Shown: in pieces, positions 1-5,210 of the stretch | Layout: each line of letters starts with the position of its first letter | Position numbering within the stretch: the first letter of the stretch is position 1 | Notes under the pieces: model-generated | Databases searched by the model: none | The model's input: only the letters and a program-made list of their open reading frames with translations | What the model was told of the DNA's origin: nothing | Assembly: GCA_015259305.1 (NCBI GenBank) | Contig: JABZGO010000144.1 | Location: 1 to 5,210 of the forward strand | Reading direction: 5' to 3' | DNA from: Alloprevotella tannerae | GTDB taxonomy: Bacteria; Bacteroidota; Bacteroidia; Bacteroidales; Bacteroidaceae | Length of the DNA stretch: 5,210 bases | Position numbers and translations under genes: made by a program

Positions 1-2332
1 CGTCCAAGGTGCGGTCTACATAAGCCAACTCGCCTTTGGAGAACGTCCACAAAGTATCGCCTACGGTCATCGTCGTCGGCACAAAATTTGTCCGAATCAG
101 GCGCCCGCGCGGCGTGTGATTGAATGTGGAGACCAATTTCATTTCTCCCTTAAACTCATGTTCATCTGCGCCGGCCCAAGCTAAGTGTGTATGGAGTTTT
201 CCGCTATCAGTTTTCGTTTCCAGCGCCACTCTCATTTGCGTATTTCCGATATCTTTTGCCGCCTGAAGCAAGCCTGTATAGCGCGTTCCTTCTCCTTGCA
301 GATAAAAGCGTAAATCGGACAGAGAAAAGTTGTTGTAAGACAGACTTGGTGCACTGATAATGACGGATGAGCGCTCACTATTGCTTAGTTTGCCTTCTAT
401 TTTAATACCATGTTCAGCATGCAGGGGGAAGTGAAGAAACCTATTGAATACATCCGTCTTTTTTACTTCTCCTTTAAAGGCCAATGTCGTTCGCGGAGAC
501 GCAATCGGTTTTGAGAAGAAGCCGGGTAAACTTCGGCCTAATAAAGAAAAGAGCAATTGCTTAATCGTAGCGGGCGCTATGGGCCCTTCTACCAGCAAGT
601 CGGCAAAGTCACTTTTTAAGTCTAAGCGATTATATCGTTTGGAGAGTTCTAATTGATTTAAGCGATAAGGGCTGTCAGTGCCGGAGAGCGTGAAGTCATT
701 TACCTTGATATGGCCCGTAAGTTGCTTCAAGTCATCTACCGCCATCTTGACGTGGCCGGAGAATGAGGAAGAACCAAAATAGCGGGTCAAGTTCAATCTT
801 CCCGGGTTCAATTGTCTCACGTCAGCTTCCACGCGTATTGCTTCCAAGTTTGTCCCACGTAAGCGAGCCTGCACCGTTCCGTTTAAGTCGGCCGCAGGGT
901 CTTTCGCCGTAAGCTGAAGTTGCAAATCGTCGTTTCGCTTATTGATCGTTGCTTGCAGACTGTTGTAGAAATGCCCACGATATTGCCCGCTTTCAAGCGC
1001 GAGTTTTAAGTCGGCCTTACTACCATCACGCGCTACGCTACCCGATAAGGTTGCATAGAGCTGATCCGGTAAATCCTGATTCTGCGCTATGAGCGTTGGC
1101 CGTAACGCTTTCACGTGCAAGCTGCCTTCATAGTGTCCATTAAAAGCCAGACGGCCTTCTACGCTTCCTACGGCCGTCTTCAGTGTACCTGCAACGCGAT
1201 TTACTCCGCCTTCCTCCCAATGCAGTCGACCGGCATAGTCTACATAGCCTAGTGCCTTTAGGTAGGTAGGTAGGGGGCTGCGCAAAAAATGTAGAAAGGC
1301 TTGTTTGATAAGCCCCTCACGAAGATTCAGCGTCTTGATGTTAGCATCCGCACTCACGATGCGCCCATTTCTGCGACTGAGTTTGCCGCTCAGCGCCAGC
1401 AGCAAGTTGTTATGCTCTTCGTGGACATACCAGTTTTCGAGCACAATTTCTTTGGTATTGACGGCAAACAGTCCGCGCGCCGTCAGTGTGTGTGTAAAGC
1501 CTCGCAAGCGAGGTACAAGAAAACCGAAGTCGGTCGTAGTGAACCGGGCGTTATCAATACGGCCGGCCAAATACAGGGTTTTGAAAAAGTCGTCCGGTTT
1601 ATAAAAAGCCAGCAGGCGCGGAAAACCAATATTTGTACCCGGCAACTGTAAGTCAAAGTCTTGTATATCAGCGCGCGTCTTGTTCGCAGCCAAGCGCAAG
1701 CTCAGGCGGCGCAAGTCTAAACCGCTCTGCTCGCGCAGAGAAAGCTCACGCACACGTATGTTGATGCTATCTGGCGTCAGATGCTTCAAGCTAACGTTAG
1801 CATTGATGTCGGAAACAACTAAGTGGTTCAAATTCAATTTTTCCGGACTTCGGGGAGCATATAAGGCGTGATAGCTTGCTTTGCAGCGCCTCAAGATCAG
1901 CGAGTTGATGCGCAAGTCAAGATTAGAGGGCGATTGATCTTTGGAGCGGAAAGCATCGAGCAAAAATTGAAAGTTGGGCGCTTTATCCGGACTTTCTTTG
2001 TAGAGGTTTACTTGTGCATCGAGCAGCGAAACCGTTCGCAGCGAAACACGCCCTTGAAATAAGGAGCGAAATTCAATCTTAGCCGACATAAGATCAGCAC
2101 GCAGCAATTCTTTTCCCTGCTGATCGGCTAAGTAGACATCAGTTAGGATCAAACGATTAAACAGGCCCAACCGAACACCACCAATTTTGACCTGCGTATG
2201 CAGACGGTCTGAAAGTTGCTGAGAAACAAGCCGGCTCACCCAGCGATCAGCCGGAGAAAAGTTGAAGATAATCAATAGCAAAAGGTAGAGAGACAATAAT
2301 CCCCCTACGACCCATCGCGTTATTTTTCCCAA
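1..2332 (-). CDS. tamB: TamB/AsmA-like envelope biogenesis protein, N-terminal part (3' end outside window)
   Basis: I translated the minus strand by hand; it stays open for about 777 codons and leaves the window without a stop. The N-terminus has a short basic stretch (K3, R6), then one hydrophobic segment at about residues 7-25 (WVVGGLLSLYLLLLIIF), a typical uncleaved inner-membrane anchor. It is followed by the motif order of Bacteroidetes TamB-like proteins: VKIGGVRLGLFNRLILTDV, a DQQGKELLRAD segment, then NFQFLLDAF, LDLRINSLILR and REQSGLDLRRLSLRL. The remainder has the alternating polar/hydrophobic pattern of a long periplasmic beta-groove. Family knowledge: such proteins bridge inner and outer membrane and help move phospholipids or assemble outer-membrane proteins with an Omp85 partner; the defining C-terminal TamB domain would lie beyond position 1 and is not seen. 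No Omp85 gene is in the window. The frame has no ATG near its start: I chose TTG at 2330-2332, and ATT at 2339-2341 would add MKK. The in-frame stop upstream is at 2369-2371. The call is firm at family level; the exact role is inferred. Confidence 0.85.
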   Translation of the reverse strand, partial: MGKITRWVVGGLLSLYLLLLIIFNFSPADRWVSRLVSQQLSDRLHTQVKIGGVRLGLFNRLILTDVYLADQQGKELLRADLMSAKIEFRSLFQGRVSLRTVSLLDAQVNLYKESPDKAPNFQFLLDAFRSKDQSPSNLDLRINSLILRRCKASYHALYAPRSPEKLNLNHLVVSDINANVSLKHLTPDSINIRVRELSLREQSGLDLRRLSLRLAANKTRADIQDFDLQLPGTNIGFPRLLAFYKPDDFFKTLYLAGRIDNARFTTTDFGFLVPRLRGFTHTLTARGLFAVNTKEIVLENWYVHEEHNNLLLALSGKLSRRNGRIVSADANIKTLNLREGLIKQAFLHFLRSPLPTYLKALGYVDYAGRLHWEEGGVNRVAGTLKTAVGSVEGRLAFNGHYEGSLHVKALRPTLIAQNQDLPDQLYATLSGSVARDGSKADLKLALESGQYRGHFYNSLQATINKRNDDLQLQLTAKDPAADLNGTVQARLRGTNLEAIRVEADVRQLNPGRLNLTRYFGSSSFSGHVKMAVDDLKQLTGHIKVNDFTLSGTDSPYRLNQLELSKRYNRLDLKSDFADLLVEGPIAPATIKQLLFSLLGRSLPGFFSKPIASPRTTLAFKGEVKKTDVFNRFLHFPLHAEHGIKIEGKLSNSERSSVIISAPSLSYNNFSLSDLRFYLQGEGTRYTGLLQAAKDIGNTQMRVALETKTDSGKLHTHLAWAGADEHEFKGEMKLVSTFNHTPRGRLIRTNFVPTTMTVGDTLWTFSKGELAYVDRTLD
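1260..1274. repeat. Short tetranucleotide repeat (AGGT, 3.75 copies) inside the tamB-like gene
   Basis: The plus strand reads AGGT three times followed by AGG, then continues into a run of G (five Gs at 1273-1277). On the coding strand it encodes in-frame Pro-Leu-Pro-Thr-Tyr-Leu, so it is compatible with normal coding. A change of one unit would shift the frame of the long gene. It is shorter than most phase-variable tracts, so it may be chance. Confidence 0.5.
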
Positions 2333-2363
2333 CTTCTTAATATGCCTACTTCTATAGTAGTCG

Positions 2364-2371
2364 CAAAGTTA
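2364..2371 (-). promoter_or_regulatory. Probable -7 promoter box for the tamB-like gene
   Basis: Minus strand TAACTTTG matches the Bacteroidetes sigma-ABfr -7 consensus TAnnTTTG at every fixed position. It sits 22 bases upstream of the ATT and 31 bases upstream of the TTG start candidates, so transcription would begin about 10-25 bases before the start codon, giving a very short leader. A clear -33 TTTG is missing at the expected 19-21 base spacing, where GCCTTAT is found instead. The TA of the box is also part of the in-frame stop codon that bounds the gene upstream. Confidence 0.55.
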
Positions 2372-2379
2372 CGATAAAA

Positions 2380-2400
2380 AGATGGAAAATAAGGCCATCT
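2380..2400. promoter_or_regulatory. Inverted repeat (6-bp arms) across the expected -33 region; possible operator
   Basis: The arms AGATGG (2380-2385) and CCATCT (2395-2400) are perfect reverse complements separated by 9 bases. The dyad lies directly upstream of the -7 box and covers the place where a -33 element would be. Its size and spacing suit a dimeric regulator, and it could also form a weak hairpin in a longer transcript. A 6-bp dyad can occur by chance in this AT-rich stretch, so function is only suggested by position. Confidence 0.3.
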
Positions 2401-2447
2401 CACATTTCATAACTATCTGTCAACGTAGCAGACAAGAAGGATGTAAA

Positions 2448-2455
2448 CAAAATTA
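2448..2455 (-). promoter_or_regulatory. Second possible -7 box upstream of the tamB-like gene
   Basis: Minus strand TAATTTTG also fits TAnnTTTG. Transcription from here would give a leader of roughly 100 bases that contains the 2380-2400 dyad. No good -33 TTTG is present at the usual spacing. It is weaker than the proximal candidate because AT-rich DNA produces this pattern easily. Confidence 0.25.
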
Positions 2456-2540
2456 ACGACAGCCCTAAATGTGGCGTTTTCGTAAAGACTTTTTCCCTTT
2501 TTCCTTTGATGGATTTTTAAGAAGCACACCATTATTTAGC

Positions 2541-2566
2541 TTGCGCTTGTGAGCGCAAACCTTTTT
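2541..2566 (+). terminator. Perfect 7-bp hairpin followed by a T run; terminator-like on the plus strand
   Basis: TTGCGCT (2541-2547) pairs exactly with AGCGCAA (2552-2558) around a TGTG loop, and five Ts follow at 2562-2566. The stem with downstream T tract has the form of a Rho-independent terminator read on the plus strand, but no plus-strand gene precedes it. Read on the minus strand the stem is preceded by As and lacks a T run. The right arm is part of the first 22-bp repeat unit, so the hairpin may be a by-product of the array. Confidence 0.3.
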
Positions 2567-2636
2567 CATCGTGAGCGCAAACCTTTTTTCTCGTGAGCGT
2601 AAGCTCTTTTTCTCGTGAGCGCAAACGGGCTATTTC
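2549..2636. repeat. 22-bp direct tandem repeat, three full units plus a degenerate fourth
   Basis: Units start at 2549, 2571, 2593 and 2615, exactly 22 bases apart with no spacers. The 12-base core GTGAGCGCAAAC is identical in units 1, 2 and 4; unit 3 reads GTGAGCGTAAGC. In units 1-3 the core is followed by a pyrimidine-rich tail (CCTTTTTCATC, CCTTTTTTCTC, TCTTTTTCTC). Unit 4 keeps the core but its tail has diverged (GGGCTATTTC). The exact register and absence of unique spacers exclude a CRISPR array. A period of two helical turns would place identical sites on one DNA face, as in operator or iteron arrays, but a simple variable-number tandem repeat or a genome-wide dispersed element is equally possible. 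Confidence 0.9.
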
Positions 2637-2637
2637 A

Positions 2638-2666
2638 ATTTTGCGCGCCATTTTCGTGGGCAAAAT
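2638..2666 (-). terminator. Bulged hairpin just after the TPR stop codon; possible transcript end
   Basis: ATTTTGC (2638-2644) pairs with GCAAAAT (2660-2666), and inside it CCA (2648-2650) pairs with TGG (2657-2659), leaving a three-base bulge and a six-base loop. It begins five bases after the TPR stop codon in the direction of transcription. No T run follows on the minus strand, so it is not a classical intrinsic terminator; it could stabilise the 3' end of the glnS-TPR message. Confidence 0.3.
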
Positions 2667-2671
2667 CGTTC

Positions 2672-3967
2672 TTAATCAGGATTCTGTGTTTCTGCAGTAG
2701 GAGCTGCTAAGTTTTCCTTCGCCTTGTCTAAATATCGTAGCGCTACCGGATCGTCTGTCTTTAGTTGCTGCAAGAGTCGCTGCCAAATTGTAGCGGCCTC
2801 TTTGTAGATTTGGTTTCTTCCCAAAAGGAACGTATAGCGCACCAAATGGTCTTGATCCGTCGGATCTTCTAACCCTCGCTGGATGATCGTGAGGGCTACG
2901 GACGTTTGCTTTTGAGCTAAGGCTGCTTCAGCTATTTGTAGGCGTACGTCTTGCACGTCTATGTTGGCTGAATTTGCACTCATCATTGTCTCTAAGGCCT
3001 CTTCGTAGCGCTCGGCATAGAGGAGAACCGAGCTCAGATGGGTCACAATGCGCAGATGATCCACGCTGTCTTGCGGGCAACGCAAGGCTGCTTCTCTGAA
3101 AAGGCGAATGGAGGTGTCGTAAAGATGTAGTCCGCCCATTTGTTCAGCCAAGAGGAGGTATACTAAGTAGTCGTCCGGATTGCTATCCAGAAAGTCTTGA
3201 ACCAGGGTTGAGGCCTCGGCACTTTTACGTAGTCCGATGAGCGATAGTATCTTAATACGCGTGGCGCGACTATTGTCGGCGTTGATCGTAAGGGCGTAGT
3301 CACAACTGTCAACTGCTTCTTCAAACTTCTCTGCCTTGTATTGCACTTCTGCCAATTGTATCCAAGAGATGTCGTCGTATGGATCTAAGTCGATCATTTT
3401 ATTGATGGCGTCGATTGCTGCATCGAAGGATCTCAGATTGCAATAAGCCTCTCCTTGGAGTTCGTAAAGATGTTTTTGGTCTCGATAGCCATCCGGCAGC
3501 GCTTTAAGGCGACGCAAGGCGCGATCATAAAGCCCATAATCGAGTAGAAGTTCGATATAGTCAACGTGAAATTCGACACCAAACTCGTCGCCTTTGAGCT
3601 TGTAAGTCTCCGTGAAGATTTTCTCCGCTGAATTAGCATCCAGCTTGCAGAGCATCTTTTCGATATAAAAAAGAGCCACTTCCTTCTCGTTGGGTTCGGA
3701 GAGTTGGTGGATGATTTCCTCTGCCTCTTGCCAGCGCAGCCTGTCTTTCAGACGATAAGCCTTGGTCAAGAGCAGATCGTCATTGTCGGGGTGGAGTCGA
3801 AGTGCAATTCGCAAGCACTCATCTGCTTCTTCGAGTTTGCCTTGCTTGATATAATATTCCAGAATATCAATTAAGGATTCGGCTTCCATATAGAAAGGCT
3901 CTCCGGATGCAATCAGGCGTTCGTATTCTTCGATGAGTGCTTGCAGAGATTGGTCTGGATTGGGCAT
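2672..3967 (-). CDS. Tetratricopeptide repeat protein, 431 residues
   Basis: An all-helical protein built from TPR motifs. Counting from the chosen start, recognisable repeats lie at about residues 29-62, 131-163, 165-198, 199-232, 266-299, 304-334 and 374-407; the clearest are the adjacent pair with YELQGEAYCNLRSFDAAIDA and WIQLAEVQYKAEKFEEAVDS followed by the usual D-P or N-A-D turn. No catalytic motif, lipobox or signal peptide is seen, so it is probably a cytoplasmic scaffold or adaptor. TPR content alone does not define a partner. The C-terminus is short and polar (AETQNPD). Start choice: the ATG at 3965-3967 begins MPNPDQSLQALIEEYERL, directly in the helical fold. The ATG at 4043-4045 would add 26 residues rich in Leu, Pro and aromatic residues with rare-looking codons (AGG, CTA, ATA), which reads as untranslated spacer. 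With the chosen start the gap after glnS is 88 bases, with the other 10 bases; either suits cotranscription. No Shine-Dalgarno is visible at either. Confidence 0.85.
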   Translation of the reverse strand: MPNPDQSLQALIEEYERLIASGEPFYMEAESLIDILEYYIKQGKLEEADECLRIALRLHPDNDDLLLTKAYRLKDRLRWQEAEEIIHQLSEPNEKEVALFYIEKMLCKLDANSAEKIFTETYKLKGDEFGVEFHVDYIELLLDYGLYDRALRRLKALPDGYRDQKHLYELQGEAYCNLRSFDAAIDAINKMIDLDPYDDISWIQLAEVQYKAEKFEEAVDSCDYALTINADNSRATRIKILSLIGLRKSAEASTLVQDFLDSNPDDYLVYLLLAEQMGGLHLYDTSIRLFREAALRCPQDSVDHLRIVTHLSSVLLYAERYEEALETMMSANSANIDVQDVRLQIAEAALAQKQTSVALTIIQRGLEDPTDQDHLVRYTFLLGRNQIYKEAATIWQRLLQQLKTDDPVALRYLDKAKENLAAPTAETQNPD

Positions 3968-4055
3968 GATTATAGAATGAAGTGGGAGAGGGGTAAAATA
4001 AAGTGGAAAGAGAGCCAAATGATATAGCTCCCTTCCCACGCTCATTTGTCTGTAT

Positions 4056-5210
4056 TTAGTTCTTTTTGCCCCAGCTGTCTTTAAGTCCTACGGTCTTATT
4101 GAAGATCAGATGGTCGGGCGTAGAGTCTTTGTCGTATGTAAAGTAGCCGATGCGCTGGAATTGCAGGTACTTGTTGGCCGTTTGCTCAGCCGCATAGCGC
4201 TCTACATAGCAATTGGTGAATACTTTTTTAGAGTCCGGATTAACGAGTTCGTGGAAGTCTCGCTCGTCCTCAGACGGGTTTTCTACGGAGAAGAGACGGT
4301 CGTATTCGCGCACTTCAGCCGGTAGGCAGTGGGCGGCACTCAGCCAATGGAGTGTGCCTTTTACTTTTCGGTTTGCGCCTTCCATTCCGCTGTGACTCTC
4401 AGGATCGTATTCGCAATATACTTCCACGACGTTGCCGGCGTCGTCTTTCTTGCAACCGGTGCAACGCACGATGTAGGCATTCTTTAAGCGAACTTCTTTG
4501 CCGGGCACCATGCGGAAAAATTTCTTGGGGGCATCTTCCATAAAGTCCTCACGCTCCATCCAAAGTTCACGGCTAAAGGTGATCGTGTGCGTGCCTTCTG
4601 CCTCGTTTTCGGGATTGTTGACAGCGATCATCTCTTCTTCCTTACCCTCAGGATAGTTGGTGACGATGAGTTTTACGGGGTGGAGCACAGCACTCAAGCG
4701 CAGGGCTCGCGTATTGAGATCTTCGCGGGCGGCAGCTTCAAGCATTGCAAAGTCGTTGAGCGCGTCAAACTTCGTATAGCCAATCATATCGATAAACTTA
4801 CGCACAGCTTGTGGCGAATAGCCACGCCGGCGAAGTCCGCAAACGGTCGGCATACGCGGATCATCCCAACCATCGACGATGTGTTCTTGCACTAAAGCCA
4901 GAAGTTTGCGCTTACTCATCATTGTATAAGTGAGGTTGAGCCGATTAAACTCGTATTGGCGCGGCCGATGATCGTTCAGGTCTTTTCCTTCTTTGAGTTC
5001 GTCGATAAAATAGTCGTATAAAGGGCGATGGGGAACAAACTCAAGCGTGCAGATAGAGTGGGTGACGCCTTCAAAGTAGTCACTCTGTCCGTGCGCAAAG
5101 TCGTACATTGGATAAGCTTTCCATTGATCGCCCGTGCGATGATGGTGCTTATTGATCACACGATAGATGACCGGATCGCGGAAGTGCATATTAGGATTTG
5201 CCATGTCGAT
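4056..5210 (-). CDS. glnS: Glutaminyl-tRNA synthetase, C-terminal part (5' end outside window)
   Basis: GlnRS charges tRNA-Gln with glutamine using ATP in the cytoplasm. The frame stays open to the window edge (Ile-Asp precede the first in-window Met at 5204), so that Met is internal and roughly the first 180 residues, with the HIGH ATP-binding motif, lie outside. Visible landmarks in order: RDPVIYRV; YPMYDFAH, whose second Tyr (5103-5105) corresponds to the glutamine-contacting Tyr211 of the E. coli enzyme; HSICTLEF, whose Cys (5049-5051) corresponds to E. coli Cys229; RPRQYEFNRLNL; the KMSKS-loop variant MMSKR at 4908-4922; DDPRMPT and GLRRRGY. From about 4690 downwards the two beta-barrel anticodon-binding domains follow, beginning at HPVKLIVTNYPEG and including KEVRLKNAYIV, KGTLHWLSAAH, YDRLFSVENP and the terminal FNKTVGLKDSWG. 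These match the E. coli protein almost end to end, so the part seen is intact. A CTGC pair within the barrel region is a local difference from E. coli. The TPR gene follows on the same strand. Confidence 0.97.
   Translation of the reverse strand: MDMANPNMHFRDPVIYRVINKHHHRTGDQWKAYPMYDFAHGQSDYFEGVTHSICTLEFVPHRPLYDYFIDELKEGKDLNDHRPRQYEFNRLNLTYTMMSKRKLLALVQEHIVDGWDDPRMPTVCGLRRRGYSPQAVRKFIDMIGYTKFDALNDFAMLEAAAREDLNTRALRLSAVLHPVKLIVTNYPEGKEEEMIAVNNPENEAEGTHTITFSRELWMEREDFMEDAPKKFFRMVPGKEVRLKNAYIVRCTGCKKDDAGNVVEVYCEYDPESHSGMEGANRKVKGTLHWLSAAHCLPAEVREYDRLFSVENPSEDERDFHELVNPDSKKVFTNCYVERYAAEQTANKYLQFQRIGYFTYDKDSTPDHLIFNKTVGLKDSWGKKN

Larger units (their letters stand above)
2342..2671. other. Intergenic region between the TPR gene and the tamB-like gene
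   Basis: No convincing reading frame lies here on either strand. From the TPR stop towards the tamB-like gene it holds a bulged hairpin (2638-2666), a 22-bp direct repeat array (2549-2636), a perfect hairpin overlapping the array edge (2541-2558), an AT-rich stretch with one possible -7 box (2448-2455), a 6-bp dyad (2380-2400) and the best -7 box (2364-2371). I see no tRNA, rRNA or recognisable riboswitch. Both flanking genes are on the minus strand, so this region serves as the 3' end of one and the promoter region of the next. Confidence 0.85.

Noticed and set aside
367..378. Palindrome TGAGCGCTCA in the tamB-like gene resembling the GTGAGCGC core of the repeat
   Set aside because: It is a single occurrence inside coding sequence (Ser-Glu-Arg-Ser codons) without the rest of the 22-bp unit, so it is probably chance.
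444..656. Plus-strand frame of 70 codons near the left end
   Set aside because: It is antisense to the tamB-like coding frame and its translation has no recognisable feature.
1301..2062. Several plus-strand open frames of 63-116 codons opposite the tamB-like gene
   Set aside because: They overlap each other in different frames, have low-complexity, basic or Cys/Arg-rich translations without family features, and lie antisense to a continuous, recognisable coding frame.
2247..2315. ATG at 2313-2315 as the start of the tamB-like gene
   Set aside because: It is the only nearby ATG on the minus strand, but its frame is not the tamB-like frame and stops after 22 codons at 2247-2249.
2549..2636. 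CRISPR array
   Set aside because: The units follow each other with a constant 22-base period and contain no unique spacers; no cas gene is nearby.
3433..3639. Minus-strand frame of 68 codons inside the TPR gene
   Set aside because: It is a different-frame shadow within the TPR coding region with no own features.
4110..4895. Four plus-strand frames of 60-102 codons opposite glnS
   Set aside because: glnS is strongly conserved on the minus strand here; these are reverse-strand shadows.
4056..5204. Complete 382-residue synthetase-like protein starting at the Met at 5204
   Set aside because: The frame is open through the window edge, and the sequence aligns with GlnRS from about residue 180 onward; the Met is internal and the HIGH-containing N-terminal part lies outside.

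Overview
The window most likely comes from the chromosome of a member of the Bacteroidetes, probably Bacteroidales and perhaps close to Porphyromonas (the genus is a guess). The evidence is a long AsmA/TamB-type envelope protein of the Bacteroidetes kind, a -7 promoter element of the form TAnnTTTG, no Shine-Dalgarno sequences before the genes, intermediate base composition, and a GlnRS, which many bacteria lack but this phylum usually has. All three genes lie on the minus strand, so the gene order in the direction of transcription is glnS, TPR gene, tamB-like gene.

Right part (4056-5210): the C-terminal two thirds of glutaminyl-tRNA synthetase, cut by the window edge. Middle (2672-3967, or up to 4045 with the longer start): a complete, probably cytoplasmic protein made of tetratricopeptide repeats, close behind glnS and plausibly cotranscribed with it. 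Left part (1 to about 2332/2341): the N-terminal ~777 residues of a large, inner-membrane-anchored TamB-like protein that continues beyond position 1. No complete ORF is visible for it because it leaves the window before its stop codon, but minus-strand translation reads open from the start region to the edge.

The ~330-base gap between the TPR gene and the tamB-like gene is the most interesting non-coding part. It carries a 22-bp direct repeat in exact register (starts at 2549, 2571, 2593 and 2615), a perfect 7-bp hairpin at the edge of that array, a bulged hairpin just after the TPR stop codon, a near-promoter 6-bp dyad, and a consensus-matching Bacteroidetes -7 box just upstream of the tamB-like gene. 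The tamB-like gene has no usable ATG: its reading frame has to open at an ATT or a TTG.

The three genes are a housekeeping translation enzyme, an adaptor-like repeat protein and an envelope-biogenesis protein. I see no mobile element, CRISPR array, RNA gene or defence system, and no sequence evidence that the three proteins act in one pathway.
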